Origin: Paracoccaceae bacterium
Lineage (GTDB): Bacteria > Pseudomonadota > Alphaproteobacteria > Rhodobacterales > Rhodobacteraceae
Assembly (NCBI GenBank): GCA_007123625.1
Contig: SKKS01000107.1
Span: 1-35,688, forward strand
DNA length: 35,688 nt
Direction: 5' to 3'
The notes under the pieces are model-generated. The model was not told the DNA's origin. It was given only the letters and a program-made list of their open reading frames with translations, and made no database searches. Each line of letters opens with the position of its first letter. The first letter of the stretch is position 1. Below, piece after piece: positions 24,015-32,254 of the stretch. The translations under genes and the position numbers were made by a program.

Positions 24015-24437
24015 ATGGCTAAAACGGATTTTCTTCGTCAGGGCGGAACACCGTTCGACGGGTTCCTTTACGCGGCGGTCGGAGAGGATCGCGGCGGGAA
24101 CACTGTCAGCGTGCTGTCGACGCTTGCGCGGCTTGGCCTTGACCCTTGGGACGAGGCGGCCGATCTGGCGGATCTGCCCCGCGCGGACGCACGCAGCCGC
24201 CTTGAGCGCCTGCTGACCCGCTTCGGCGATGTTCCGGCGCTGCGAAAGGACCACGGGGCAATCATTCCCCGGCTTCTGGAATTGCTGCCGAAGGCATCGG
24301 GCCGATCCGTCGGACAGGGAACTGCGCTGCCGGTTGCAGCCAAGGCGATGGGTCCCGGCACGATCTTCGCCATACTGATGCTCATCCTGTTTCTGGCGCA
24401 GAGCTTTTTCTTCGGCGCGACCGGCCCGGGTGACTGA
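24015..24437 (+). CDS. Hypothetical protein with a C-terminal membrane helix
   Basis: A 140-residue protein. The N-terminal 100 residues are soluble and helical, with FLYAAVGEDRGGNTVSVLST, LGLDPWDEAADLADLP and a later ALRKDHGAIIPRLLELLPKA. The last 40 include a hydrophobic tail anchor (TIFAILMLILFLAQSFFFG). AAAGGA eight bases upstream supports the ATG at 24015. Tail-anchored topology would leave the soluble part in the cytoplasm. I do not recognise a characterised family. Confidence 0.75.
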   Translation: MAKTDFLRQGGTPFDGFLYAAVGEDRGGNTVSVLSTLARLGLDPWDEAADLADLPRADARSRLERLLTRFGDVPALRKDHGAIIPRLLELLPKASGRSVGQGTALPVAAKAMGPGTIFAILMLILFLAQSFFFGATGPGD

Positions 24438-24591
24438 AGGCGCGTACGCGTAGATGCGAACGGCACCCGAAGCTTGGTCAGTTCGTGTCCCTGTCCAATC
24501 ACCTTCAGCTTCCTGAAGGGCCATGTTGAGGTGGCGATCCGCTCCGGCAGGGTTTCACGGATACACATGCGCGGGGTCAGCGCGCGCATCA

Positions 24592-25227
24592 TCAAGTGAC
24601 CAGCTTTGTGATGATCAGGATCGCAAGAGCGAACCCACCCAGTCCAAGGGCGGCCAGCAGACCATCGCGCACAAGGAGGGCTGCGGCGAGGATCGTCACG
24701 ACCATGGCCAGCGTCGTGGCCGAGAACGGCACCAGTTCCAGAAACGGCATGGCCAGCCCGCAGGCAACGCATGTGGCCAGCGCCAACTGCCTGCCAGGGA
24801 ATGCGAAGAACCAGTCCGCGCGCGCCACCGATCTGCGGTCGAGGAACCGCACCGGGCGATCCAGCCGGTCCAGCGCCCGCAGCAGCCTGTCGGCAGAGAG
24901 GCGGCGGCGCAGCACGAAGGCAGGAAACCAGATCGTCGGACGGCCCAGCAGGATCTGCAACGCGACAAGCGCAATCGTCAGCCCGCCGAGCGACGACAGG
25001 CCGGGAATCCCGCTGAGGGGCGTCACGAGGATCAGGGCGGGCAGCAGCAAGAGCACGGGTTGCACAGCTGGATCCATCGCCCGCACGAGGGTCTCCAGGG
25101 TCACCGACGGGCCGGTGATCGCCCCGCGCATCCGGTCCAGAATGTCCTGCACCGGCTGTCGTTGCGGCACGTCACGCGACAGAACCTTTGGTATTGCGCC
25201 AAGAAGCAGACAATGCCGCACCGTCAC
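24592..25227 (-). CDS. exoD: ExoD-family exopolysaccharide-related membrane protein
   Basis: A 211-residue inner-membrane protein of the ExoD family, first described in Sinorhizobium where loss affects exopolysaccharide and alkaline tolerance. Family features are LPALILVTPLSGIPGLSSLG, GRPTIWFPAFVLRRRLS and ADWFFAFPGRQLAL, with four or five hydrophobic stretches. Translation begins at a GTG that overlaps the stop of the TetR regulator by four bases (GTGA), so it is co-transcribed with and probably controlled by that regulator. Its stop is followed at once by an ATG frame (TGATG) that runs into the antisense of the neighbouring gene; I do not call that frame a gene. Confidence 0.85.
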   Translation of the reverse strand: MTVRHCLLLGAIPKVLSRDVPQRQPVQDILDRMRGAITGPSVTLETLVRAMDPAVQPVLLLLPALILVTPLSGIPGLSSLGGLTIALVALQILLGRPTIWFPAFVLRRRLSADRLLRALDRLDRPVRFLDRRSVARADWFFAFPGRQLALATCVACGLAMPFLELVPFSATTLAMVVTILAAALLVRDGLLAALGLGGFALAILIITKLVT

Positions 25228-25871
25228 GACAGCACCGATCGCGCCAGGATCGCGCGACTGACACCCATCAAGTAGTCCCGGTCATCGATCTCGGCGGTGG
25301 TGACCTTTGTCTTCATGTCGATATGCAGAAACGAATGACCGTGAACGAATGACCAGAGCAAATAGGCGCGCCGCTGGACGTCAGGATCGCCGGGAGGCAG
25401 GTCCAGACAGGCGGCCACGGCCCGCACCACGACGCCAAAGCAACCCTCGCCCTTGGCCAGCAGGTCGGGCGCATTCTCGTGCCCTTCGGTCAGGCTGAAG
25501 ACCAGCCGGAAGACTCCGGGCTCGGCCCGTGCGAATTCGACATAGGCCAACCCGATGGCGGCCACTGCCTCCAGCGAACCGGCGGGATGGGCCGCAGCCC
25601 CGGCCTCCATGGTCGCGCGCAGGCGCTCCATCGCTTCGCTGACGACGCCGCGCAGGATCTCGGGGCGGTCCTTGAAATGCTTGTAGGGCGCCGCCGAGCT
25701 GACGCCCGCACGGCGCGCCGCCTCAGCCACGGAAAACCCGTCCGGGCCGTGGGTTTCGACCAGTTCCCGCACGGCTGCGATCAGTTGCGCGCGCAGGTCG
25801 CCGTGGTGATAGGCGGACCTCGGGGTCACGCCCGGCGATGGGGTGTGTGCGCCATCGACTGTCCGGTTCAT
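25224..25871 (-). CDS. TetR/AcrR-family transcriptional regulator
   Basis: A 215-residue regulator. The N-terminal DNA-binding helix-turn-helix reads VAEAARRAGVSSAAPYKHFK, preceded by a Tyr-His-His-Gly-Asp-rich leader (SAYHHGDLRAQLIAAVRELV). The effector domain has AYVEFARAEPGVFRLVF and YLLWSFVHGHSFLH, as in the WHG-type TetR subfamily. The ATG at 25871 has CAGGA four bases upstream; a further upstream ATG at 25925 overlaps a candidate operator and is less likely. It is divergent from the relic of an RND efflux pump and overlaps exoD downstream. The pump was probably one of its original targets. Confidence 0.9.
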   Translation of the reverse strand: MNRTVDGAHTPSPGVTPRSAYHHGDLRAQLIAAVRELVETHGPDGFSVAEAARRAGVSSAAPYKHFKDRPEILRGVVSEAMERLRATMEAGAAAHPAGSLEAVAAIGLAYVEFARAEPGVFRLVFSLTEGHENAPDLLAKGEGCFGVVVRAVAACLDLPPGDPDVQRRAYLLWSFVHGHSFLHIDMKTKVTTAEIDDRDYLMGVSRAILARSVLS

Positions 25872-25914
25872 GTTTTCCTGATAACGTGAGTGGCGGTTGG
25901 TTTTGCACAGGCTG

Positions 25915-25935
25915 AAAGTTAGCATCTCTCACTTT
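25915..25935. promoter_or_regulatory. Candidate TetR operator
   Basis: AAAGTTAG (25915-25922) and CTCACTTT (25928-25935) are inverted copies that match at 7 of 8 positions, separated by CATCT. The site lies 43 bp upstream of the tetR start codon, between that gene and the efflux relic, the usual place for a TetR operator. Confidence 0.45.
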
Positions 25936-26155
25936 GATTGACAAGAGTGGACACCTTCCGGCGCCGCATTCATTGGGCCTTGGTTTGCGTGCTGGCCATG
26001 AATAACCCATCCAGGAAGCTGGCGCCTGCAGAGCCGGAGAGGAAGCAAAGACCCAGGTTGTGGTGTGAAAGTCAGTGTTCACCTCATTTTGGCCCGCCAA
26101 AGTGAGCATCGCCAACATATGAAAGTGCATCTGATCCAGCAGAGGAATTAGGGTG

Positions 26156-26326
26156 ATGACCGATCGCGAAAAAACCGGCCTTCGGACAGCCTTGCATTTG
26201 GGCGTTACGCTGACCTTGACCCTTGCACTCCCTGGCGGCGCAGGAGCAGCCGTTCCTGTTGGCCATGCGTTCCTCTCGACCGAAAGCGCCCTTGATCCCG
26301 GCACTTTCGCACCCGAACGGCGGTAG
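26156..26326 (+). CDS. Short exported peptide, probably the start of a lost protein
   Basis: A 56-residue frame, ATG at 26156 to TAG at 26324-26326. It has a textbook signal peptide: MTDREKTGLRTALHLGVTLT followed by a Leu-Ala core and an Ala-rich cleavage region near residue 32. Only about 24 residues remain after it (HAFLSTESALDPGTFAPERR). GAGG lies 10 nt before the ATG. A signal sequence with almost no mature protein suggests the N-terminus of a truncated gene, perhaps the periplasmic adaptor that would normally precede the RND pump whose relic follows. That link is inference. Confidence 0.5.
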   Translation: MTDREKTGLRTALHLGVTLTLTLALPGGAGAAVPVGHAFLSTESALDPGTFAPERR

Positions 26327-26475
26327 GGATCATGCAGGTCGCGGAAGGTGATGTCGCGTGGCATCTGACGCAGGGCTGACCCGGCTTGATTCCAGCGCCC
26401 TGAGCCCCGAGCGCGCGGCACTGGAGGCGGAACCGGCGGCGCTTGCCGCAGATACCGAACCCGCTGTGCACCGAG

Positions 26476-26727
26476 GCACTGATACTGGCGCTGCCGATGG
26501 CGGTGACGGGGTTCCTTGCTCCTTCTGATGCTTACCTCGCGGTTCTTTCCCGGCCTTCATCGCGCCCAGTTCCATTTCGCGGTCGATCTGCCCCGTGGCA
26601 CCGGCATTGCCAAGACGCTGCGCGTGGTACGCGAGATCGACGCGCGGCTGGCGGTCGATGAGGCGGTCAGGGACGTGGTCCGGGTGCTGGGGATCTCTAC
26701 TACAAGATGGGCGGTGTGCCGGACCCA
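26476..26727 (+). pseudogene. RND efflux transporter remnant, frameshifted
   Basis: Three pieces in changing frames line up with the middle of an RND efflux permease: ALILALPMAVTGF (a membrane helix, from 26476), then from 26516 LMLTSRFFPGLHRAQFHFAV continuing with LPRGTGIAKTLRVVREIDAR up to RVLG (26692), and finally LYYKMGGVPDP (26695-26727) one frame back. The order matches the end of a transmembrane helix and the start of the second periplasmic (porter) domain. Everything before and after is lost. It stands divergent from a TetR regulator, the usual partner of such pumps. Confidence 0.65.
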
Positions 26728-26948
26728 CTCCCTCGACCCCTCTCGGCTCTCTCGCGTTGGTGGGCTTCATCGGCTTCGACGATGCCGGCACGGGTGTCGT
26801 CAGGCTCCGGCTTCAGAGCGCCCCGATGATCGCCATCCGGTGAGCCGCCAGTGCCGCCATTGATGAAGTGGATGGCTCCCGCTTCCGGCATCGCGATGTG
26901 CCATACTGGTTGCTGCGAACTTCACCGATAAAGGGCGCCACCCATGGG

Positions 26949-27017
26949 CGAAATGACCACATCGGGATCGATCTGGCGAAATCGGTTTTTCAGTTGCACG
27001 GCGTTGATTATCCATGA
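26949..27017 (+). mobile_element. IS110-family transposase relic (N-terminus)
   Basis: The frame at 26949-27017 reads NDHIGIDLAKSVFQLHGVD and then stops after two codons. This is the characteristic first DEDD motif region of IS110/IS1111 transposases (family members read GIDLAK-x-VFQ-x-HG). A frameshift separates it from an ATG at 26944, and nothing of the rest of the transposase is recognisable. Confidence 0.7.
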
Positions 27018-27196
27018 TTCGTCTCCTATGCAGAGAGGCTCCGCGCCAGGACATCCGGCGCAACCCTCGGACCAGCATACTGTGCGACGGGTCGCCCTAT
27101 CTCAGGCGAACATGCGGTCGAGGAAGCCAGATTGACAGAACCGCACCGGAGGCGCATGATTTCGCCATTGAAATGCAGCGGAGCCGGGCCGCCTTT

Positions 27197-27217
27197 CCTG
27201 GTATTTTCTGAACCAGG
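27197..27217 (+). promoter_or_regulatory. Hairpin covering the ribosome site of the large gene
   Basis: CCTGGT (27197-27202) can pair perfectly with ACCAGG (27212-27217) around a 9-nt loop. The AGG in the right arm is the only plausible Shine-Dalgarno for the ATG at 27226 (8 nt away), so the stem would hide it. This could limit translation or make it conditional. Confidence 0.4.
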
Positions 27218-27225
27218 TCTTCCAG

Positions 27226-30200
27226 ATGGCGAATATTTTTGCCCCGACCTTTGATTTTCCGTCTGGTCAGCGGGGCGAGTCGTTGCGCATCGGGCAGATG
27301 CAGGGAACAAGCGGACTGTTCCTTCCACGGTCGGGTGGTCATGGCGACGTGAATGGTGACGGCCTTGACGATCTGATCGTCGGCACCCTCACAATGCAGC
27401 CCGGCTCCGGGCTTATCCCAGGTATCAGCGTGCGATTTGGCTCGCTACTGGCGCTTGACGGCCCGGATGCCCCACTTTCCGCTGCGCGTATCGGAACCGG
27501 GTTCGACATCGTGGGCGCGGCGGTCAACGACGGCCTGGACCTATTCGCCATCGCCGACGTGAACGGCGACGGGTTCGATGATATGCTGCTCGGTGCGCGC
27601 GAAGCCGGGGCTGGATCATCTGCGCTGGGCGATGGCCGGGCGTATGTGATCTTCGGCGGCCCCGCACTGGACGCGGTCACGCAGATCGATCTACGGGCGC
27701 TTGACGGGATCAATGGTGTCGAACTCCTCGGCCCTGCGGCATCCGCACACCAGAGCTTCGGCCTTTCGGCGGCTTTCGGCACCCGTATCGCGGCAGCCGA
27801 TCTTGATGGCGACGGGATTGCCGACATGATTGTGGGTTCCCCTTACGCCGGCCCGATGGTGCAGAGCGGCGGAGAGGGGGGCGCGCGGCGGTTGCACAGT
27901 ATCGGCGAAGTCTACATCATCTTCGGCGAACAGGGCAGCGGGGCCGAGGACTTCGGCGGCAATGGGCGCAAGGACCTGGACGTACTCGATCCCTCGGGGC
28001 TGAGCGTGATCTTTGGAGTGGCGGCGTCCGGACTGGGTGAAGCGGTTCAGGTGCCGGGTGACGTGAACGGCGACGGGTACGCTGATCTTGCCATCGGGGG
28101 TCACTCTTTCAACGCAGAAGTCACGATTGTTTTCGGCGGACCGGGACTGCGCGGGGCAGACCGGATAGAGGCTGCGTCGATTGGCGGCGTGGGCACATCG
28201 ACCGCGGGCGCGCCGACGGGATTTCGGATTTTTGACTCCACACCCGATGTCGAAATCATGCCGGTTATCGCGCCGGGCATCGATTTCGACGGTGACGGCC
28301 TGGCCGACATTGTGCTCAGCCGTATCCTGCCCGATGGCACCACGACGATCGAGATCATCCACGGTGCAGTATCTCTGGGCAGCACCGATATCGACCTTGC
28401 AACGCTGCCCGCAAATCAGCGCACAACGATCGTCAACACCTTTGCTAACGAGTTTGCTCGTGGCGTCGATATCAACGGGGACGGGATCGATGATCTGGTC
28501 TTCGGCAATCCCGGTCTGGCCCATCCCACCGCAGGCAGCACGGGGGGACTCGTCGTTGTGTTCGGGCGCGCGGGCCGTGGCGTGATCGACGGCGCCGATC
28601 TGGACGGATCGGACGGATTCGCCGCCTATGGGCCAGGCGGTTCTTTTGGCTCCGGTTGGTCGGTTGGTGTCTCGGATATCGATGGCGACGGGATTGCCGA
28701 ACTGAGCATCTGGGCAGACGGCATGATCCATGTTTTCGAGCCACAGCCGGTGGGCGCGATACCCGTCAATCGCCCACCAGTCGCGCGGGATGACATGATC
28801 GTCTTGTCTGGGCGTGGCCCGCACAGCGGTGATCTTTTTGCAGACAACGGGTCGGGACCGGATAGCGACCCTGACGGCGACGTGATCCGGGTCAGCTCTG
28901 CAACGGACGGTAGCGGCACCGATATCGCCATCCCTGCGGGTGGTCAGCAAACGCTGCTGTTCGTCGGGCCGGCGCCGGGGAGTGCCGTGGCCGTGGACGT
29001 TCGTTCCGACGGAACGCTGGCTGTCCGCCCTGAGGGTAGTTTCGACGCGCTGCCTGGTGGCACGCAGTTCGAATTCGCCATGTCATATACGATCACCGAT
29101 GGACAGGCCGAGTCGACGGCGCTGGCGTCCTTCGCCCATACGGCACCACCAAATGCCGCGCCTGTTGCACGGGACGATCTGATCTTCTTGCCACGCCGCG
29201 GGGCGCATGTGGCCGATCTGTTTGCCGACAACGGGTCAGGGCCTGATTTCGACCCCGACGCCGATATGCTGCGCATCATCGAGGTTACTGACCGCAATGG
29301 CGCGCCCGTGGTCGTGCCGGAAGGAGGAACTGTCACCCTGCGCTATCCTGGCGCGGCAGGACCGCTGGAGTTCGAATCTGTCATCGGTGCCGATGGCTCG
29401 GTAATGGTTACACCTGCGGGCGGATTCGAGGGCGTGCCGGTTGATGCGTTCTCATCCTTCGGGTTTTCGTATGTTCTGAGCGATGGGCAGGCAACCGATA
29501 CCGCTATTGCAGAATTCCGGCATGTTGCGGCCAATCAGGTACCGGTCGCCCGCCCTGATCTGATCGTGTTGCCGGGTCGGGGACCACATACCGCAGATCT
29601 GATGGCCGACAACGGCAGTGGTCCCGATATCGACCGCGATGGCGACCAGTTGCGTATCGCTGCGGTTTTCGATCACGCAACGGGCAGCCTTGTTCCTGTA
29701 CCGTTGAGCGGTGCCGTGAGCGTGACCCATCCGGGCCCGCGACCGGGAGATACGGCGACGCTTGATGTGCGCGACAATGGCGTGGTGACCTTTCGCCCGA
29801 CAGGGGCGTTCGACACCATGCCACTTGGCGAGATCTATCGCGCAGAGGTGATGTACATTCTGTCCGATGGTCAATCAACAAGCAGCGCAACTGCAGAATT
29901 CATCCATGAGGCGCGCAATGCCGCCCCGGTCGCGCAAGATGATCTGATTACCCTGAACCGGACCGGCGACACGCTGGGCAACCTGTTCGTCGATAACGGG
30001 AACGGGCCTGATATCGATTCGGACGGCGACACGCTCAGCATCCCTTTCGTTCAGCTGGCCTTGACCGGGCAGAGCTTCCAGATCGCGCCCGGCACAACGG
30101 TTTCGATTCCGATCCCGGTCGCGGTGACCGGTCGGCCCACTGAACTGATCGAGGCCGAGATCGGCTCCGACGGCAATTTCCGGATCCGGCCGGGCGACGC

Positions 30201-32001
30201 GCTGCGCGGCGTGCCAATCGGGGATACCTTTGAGTTCGATCTGTTGTACGGCGTCACCGACGGGGTCGATGGCGACTTTGCCGTCGCCCGGTTCGAGTTT
30301 GTCGGCAGCAATCGGCCCCCAGTGGCATTTGACGATACCCTGACCCTTGCAGACCGCGGTGGCGCAACCGCAAACCTGCTCGAGGCAAACGGCGGGCTGC
30401 CGGATTCAGACCCGGATGCCGACCCGATCCGGGTGCTGTGGGTCCGTGACAGCACCGGTATGCCCGTCAACGTTCCGGTGGGGGGTGAAGCGTCGGTCAT
30501 GGTGGTGTTCCGCCAAGGCCTTCCTGTGGATGTTTCCGCTGAGGTTCGGATAGGCAGCGACGGCAGCCTGCATGTGATCGACATCCCCGGCGGGCTTCCC
30601 GGGGGCGGCACCCAGATCAGCACCCAGGCTTCGTTCGAGTATGCCATCACGGATGGATTCGCGATTTCTGCGCCCGCAACGGTGCAATTGACGCTCACAA
30701 GTCAGAACCTGCCACCAGTCGCCGGAAACGACATGATCGATCTCGGAACGGTAGTCACACCGCGCATCGATCTCAAGCTGGACACCGGTGCCGGACCCGA
30801 TTTCGACCCGGAGGGTGCGCCACTCAGCTATGAGCTTTGGGTCGGAAACACGCCGGTCTCGCAGGGTCAGGCGATCACTCTTCAATCCGGGCTCCGAATT
30901 ATTCCGACGACCGATCCTGGTGTCTATGACGTCGAGCGCACCGGAGCAGCGCTGCAGGTTCCCGCGGGTTTCACCGGGTCGGAGTCCTTCAACTATCTTG
31001 TGCGCGATCCAGTCGGCCAGACCTCAGGCGGTTTCGCTACCGCCACGCTTGTGTGGGAGGGGCTGCCGGATGTGCCTCTGCTCGGGACGCCGGGCGCGGA
31101 CAGCCTATTCGGGACGCAGCGCGACAATTACATTATGGGGCTTGAAGGTGACGATACGATTTCAGGTGTTGGCGGCAACAACCGGCTTTTCGGCGGTAAC
31201 GGGGACGACCAGATCATCGGCGGACCGGGAAACGATATCCTTGTTGGCGGTGGCGGTGATGACACGCTGATCGGGGGTGGCGGGCAGAACATCGCGGTCT
31301 ATTCGGGCAACCGAACCGATTACGAGATTGTCTCGGACGGGGCCATCTTGCTGTTTGTGCGGGATTTGCGCTCCAATGGGGACGGCACCGATACTCTGCG
31401 CCAGATCCAGACGCTTCAGTTCGCCGACACGACCGTCGATGCCGTCGATTTTTTCGACAGTGTGATGATCTCGGGTAGTGTCTCCGGTCTCGGCGGTCCG
31501 GGGTTGGGCGGGATCAATCTTACCTTCTATGGCACCGATGGGGCGCCGCTCATGGCCACGGCCAGCGCTGCCGACGGCAGCTTTTCGGTCACCCTGCCTG
31601 TCGGCGAGGTGGCACGCCTTGACGCCAGCCGCGATTATTTGCCGGGAGCTGGCGGCGATCCGGCGATCACAGCGCTCGATGCGCTGGATGTGCTGCGCAT
31701 GGCCGTGGGGGTGACCCCATCCTTCGGCGCGGCGGCACCGCAGAACTTTGTCGCGGCAGACATCAACCGCGACGGGCAGGTGACAGCGCTCGACGCGCTC
31801 GAGGTGCTGCGTAGCGCCGTCGGGCTGGGCACGGCGCATGCTCCGGAATGGGTGTTCTTCGATGCCGCCACCGACTGGGATGGCCTTGCCCTGTCTAGGG
31901 CCCATGCCATGGTTCCCACTGGTGTTGACTTGTCCTCCATCGCACCCGGTGCGGATATCGGGCTGGCCAGTATCCTGTTGGGGCACATGGCGGAAATTTA
32001 G
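27226..32001 (+). CDS. Large secreted surface protein: FG-GAP propeller, Ig-like repeats, RTX, dockerin
   Basis: A 1591-residue acidic protein without an N-terminal signal peptide, as in type I secretion substrates. Seven FG-GAP calcium-loop repeats (D-x-[ND]-G-D-G-x-[AD]-[DE]) begin near residues 41, 111, 192, 279, 353, 415 and 484, enough for an integrin-alpha-like seven-bladed propeller. Six Ig/cadherin-like repeats follow, starting at about 516, 645, 771, 899, 1030 and 1163, most with the P-V-A-x-D-D and DNGSGPD signatures. RTX nonapeptides (GGNGDDQIIGG and similar) span about 1305-1352. A B-type Ig module (about 1415-1467) and a dockerin-like pair (ALDALDVLRMAVG; DINRDGQVTALDALEVLRSA) end the protein. 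Likely an adhesin or matrix protein; no secretion genes are in the window. Confidence 0.9.
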   Translation: MANIFAPTFDFPSGQRGESLRIGQMQGTSGLFLPRSGGHGDVNGDGLDDLIVGTLTMQPGSGLIPGISVRFGSLLALDGPDAPLSAARIGTGFDIVGAAVNDGLDLFAIADVNGDGFDDMLLGAREAGAGSSALGDGRAYVIFGGPALDAVTQIDLRALDGINGVELLGPAASAHQSFGLSAAFGTRIAAADLDGDGIADMIVGSPYAGPMVQSGGEGGARRLHSIGEVYIIFGEQGSGAEDFGGNGRKDLDVLDPSGLSVIFGVAASGLGEAVQVPGDVNGDGYADLAIGGHSFNAEVTIVFGGPGLRGADRIEAASIGGVGTSTAGAPTGFRIFDSTPDVEIMPVIAPGIDFDGDGLADIVLSRILPDGTTTIEIIHGAVSLGSTDIDLATLPANQRTTIVNTFANEFARGVDINGDGIDDLVFGNPGLAHPTAGSTGGLVVVFGRAGRGVIDGADLDGSDGFAAYGPGGSFGSGWSVGVSDIDGDGIAELSIWADGMIHVFEPQPVGAIPVNRPPVARDDMIVLSGRGPHSGDLFADNGSGPDSDPDGDVIRVSSATDGSGTDIAIPAGGQQTLLFVGPAPGSAVAVDVRSDGTLAVRPEGSFDALPGGTQFEFAMSYTITDGQAESTALASFAHTAPPNAAPVARDDLIFLPRRGAHVADLFADNGSGPDFDPDADMLRIIEVTDRNGAPVVVPEGGTVTLRYPGAAGPLEFESVIGADGSVMVTPAGGFEGVPVDAFSSFGFSYVLSDGQATDTAIAEFRHVAANQVPVARPDLIVLPGRGPHTADLMADNGSGPDIDRDGDQLRIAAVFDHATGSLVPVPLSGAVSVTHPGPRPGDTATLDVRDNGVVTFRPTGAFDTMPLGEIYRAEVMYILSDGQSTSSATAEFIHEARNAAPVAQDDLITLNRTGDTLGNLFVDNGNGPDIDSDGDTLSIPFVQLALTGQSFQIAPGTTVSIPIPVAVTGRPTELIEAEIGSDGNFRIRPGDALRGVPIGDTFEFDLLYGVTDGVDGDFAVARFEFVGSNRPPVAFDDTLTLADRGGATANLLEANGGLPDSDPDADPIRVLWVRDSTGMPVNVPVGGEASVMVVFRQGLPVDVSAEVRIGSDGSLHVIDIPGGLPGGGTQISTQASFEYAITDGFAISAPATVQLTLTSQNLPPVAGNDMIDLGTVVTPRIDLKLDTGAGPDFDPEGAPLSYELWVGNTPVSQGQAITLQSGLRIIPTTDPGVYDVERTGAALQVPAGFTGSESFNYLVRDPVGQTSGGFATATLVWEGLPDVPLLGTPGADSLFGTQRDNYIMGLEGDDTISGVGGNNRLFGGNGDDQIIGGPGNDILVGGGGDDTLIGGGGQNIAVYSGNRTDYEIVSDGAILLFVRDLRSNGDGTDTLRQIQTLQFADTTVDAVDFFDSVMISGSVSGLGGPGLGGINLTFYGTDGAPLMATASAADGSFSVTLPVGEVARLDASRDYLPGAGGDPAITALDALDVLRMAVGVTPSFGAAAPQNFVAADINRDGQVTALDALEVLRSAVGLGTAHAPEWVFFDAATDWDGLALSRAHAMVPTGVDLSSIAPGADIGLASILLGHMAEI

Positions 32002-32254
32002 GGTGTAGTGCGGTCTGGCCGACTCAGGGTCGAGCAGAGGAGCGTATGAGAAACCTCCCGTAACCGGGATGATCTGCGCATAGTGCGATGCAAGGGCCAG
32101 CGACATGGTCATGTCATGACACGTGCTCGCAAATACCACACTCAATCGGCCCGTACTGAGGTCAAGATCAGCAATGCCGTCCATTCCATTGCACATCTAC
32201 GGCAGCGTCCGTCAAACTGGTCTGGATTTCGGGACCAACTCACCGGATCATCGG
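32002..32254. other. Intergenic sequence after the large gene
   Basis: A short perfect hairpin TCCCG-TAAC-CGGGA (32056-32069) could end the upstream transcript, though no T-run follows. The minus strand of 32000-32196 is open and begins MCNGMDGIADLDLSTGRLSV, but I cannot connect it to a family. The stretch GCAGCGTCCGTCAAACTGG near 32202 may be the surviving end of the IS256-type element that follows. Confidence 0.35.

Larger units (their letters stand above)
25936..27225. other. Degraded region between tetR and the large secreted-protein gene
   Basis: About 1.3 kb without any intact long gene. It contains a short exported peptide (26156-26326), an RND efflux relic (26476-26727) and an IS110-type relic (26949-27017). 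The remaining parts (25936-26155, 26327-26475, 26728-26948 and 27018-27196) have open frames on both strands, but none shows a recognisable family or consistent coding bias. Confidence 0.6.

Noticed and set aside
23925..24015. Possible general-stress sigma (EcfG) promoter on the minus strand, GGAAC-14-CGTT
   Set aside because: The spacer is shorter than the 16-19 bp known for that sigma class, and it lies about 245 bp from the gene.
24068..24592. Minus-strand frame starting MMRALTPRMCIRETLPER directly after exoD (TGATG coupling)
   Set aside because: Most of it is antisense to the gene at 24015-24437, and it becomes Ser/Arg rich as shadow frames do; only the first 50 codons lie in free sequence and match nothing I know.
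26080..26110. Sequence CATTTTGGCCCGCCAAAGTG as a possible IS21-type end
   Set aside because: Only a loose resemblance to IS21 terminal repeats and no transposase or second copy nearby.
26205..26471. Minus-strand frame containing CVRCH, like a c-type heme motif
   Set aside because: It is antisense to the better-supported exported peptide and has no other cytochrome features; a chance CXXCH is likely in this composition.
31162..32196. Minus-strand frame opposite the end of the large gene, beginning MCNGMDGIADLDLSTGRLSV
   Set aside because: Most is antisense to RTX and dockerin repeats; the free 190 bases look somewhat protein-like but match no family I can name.
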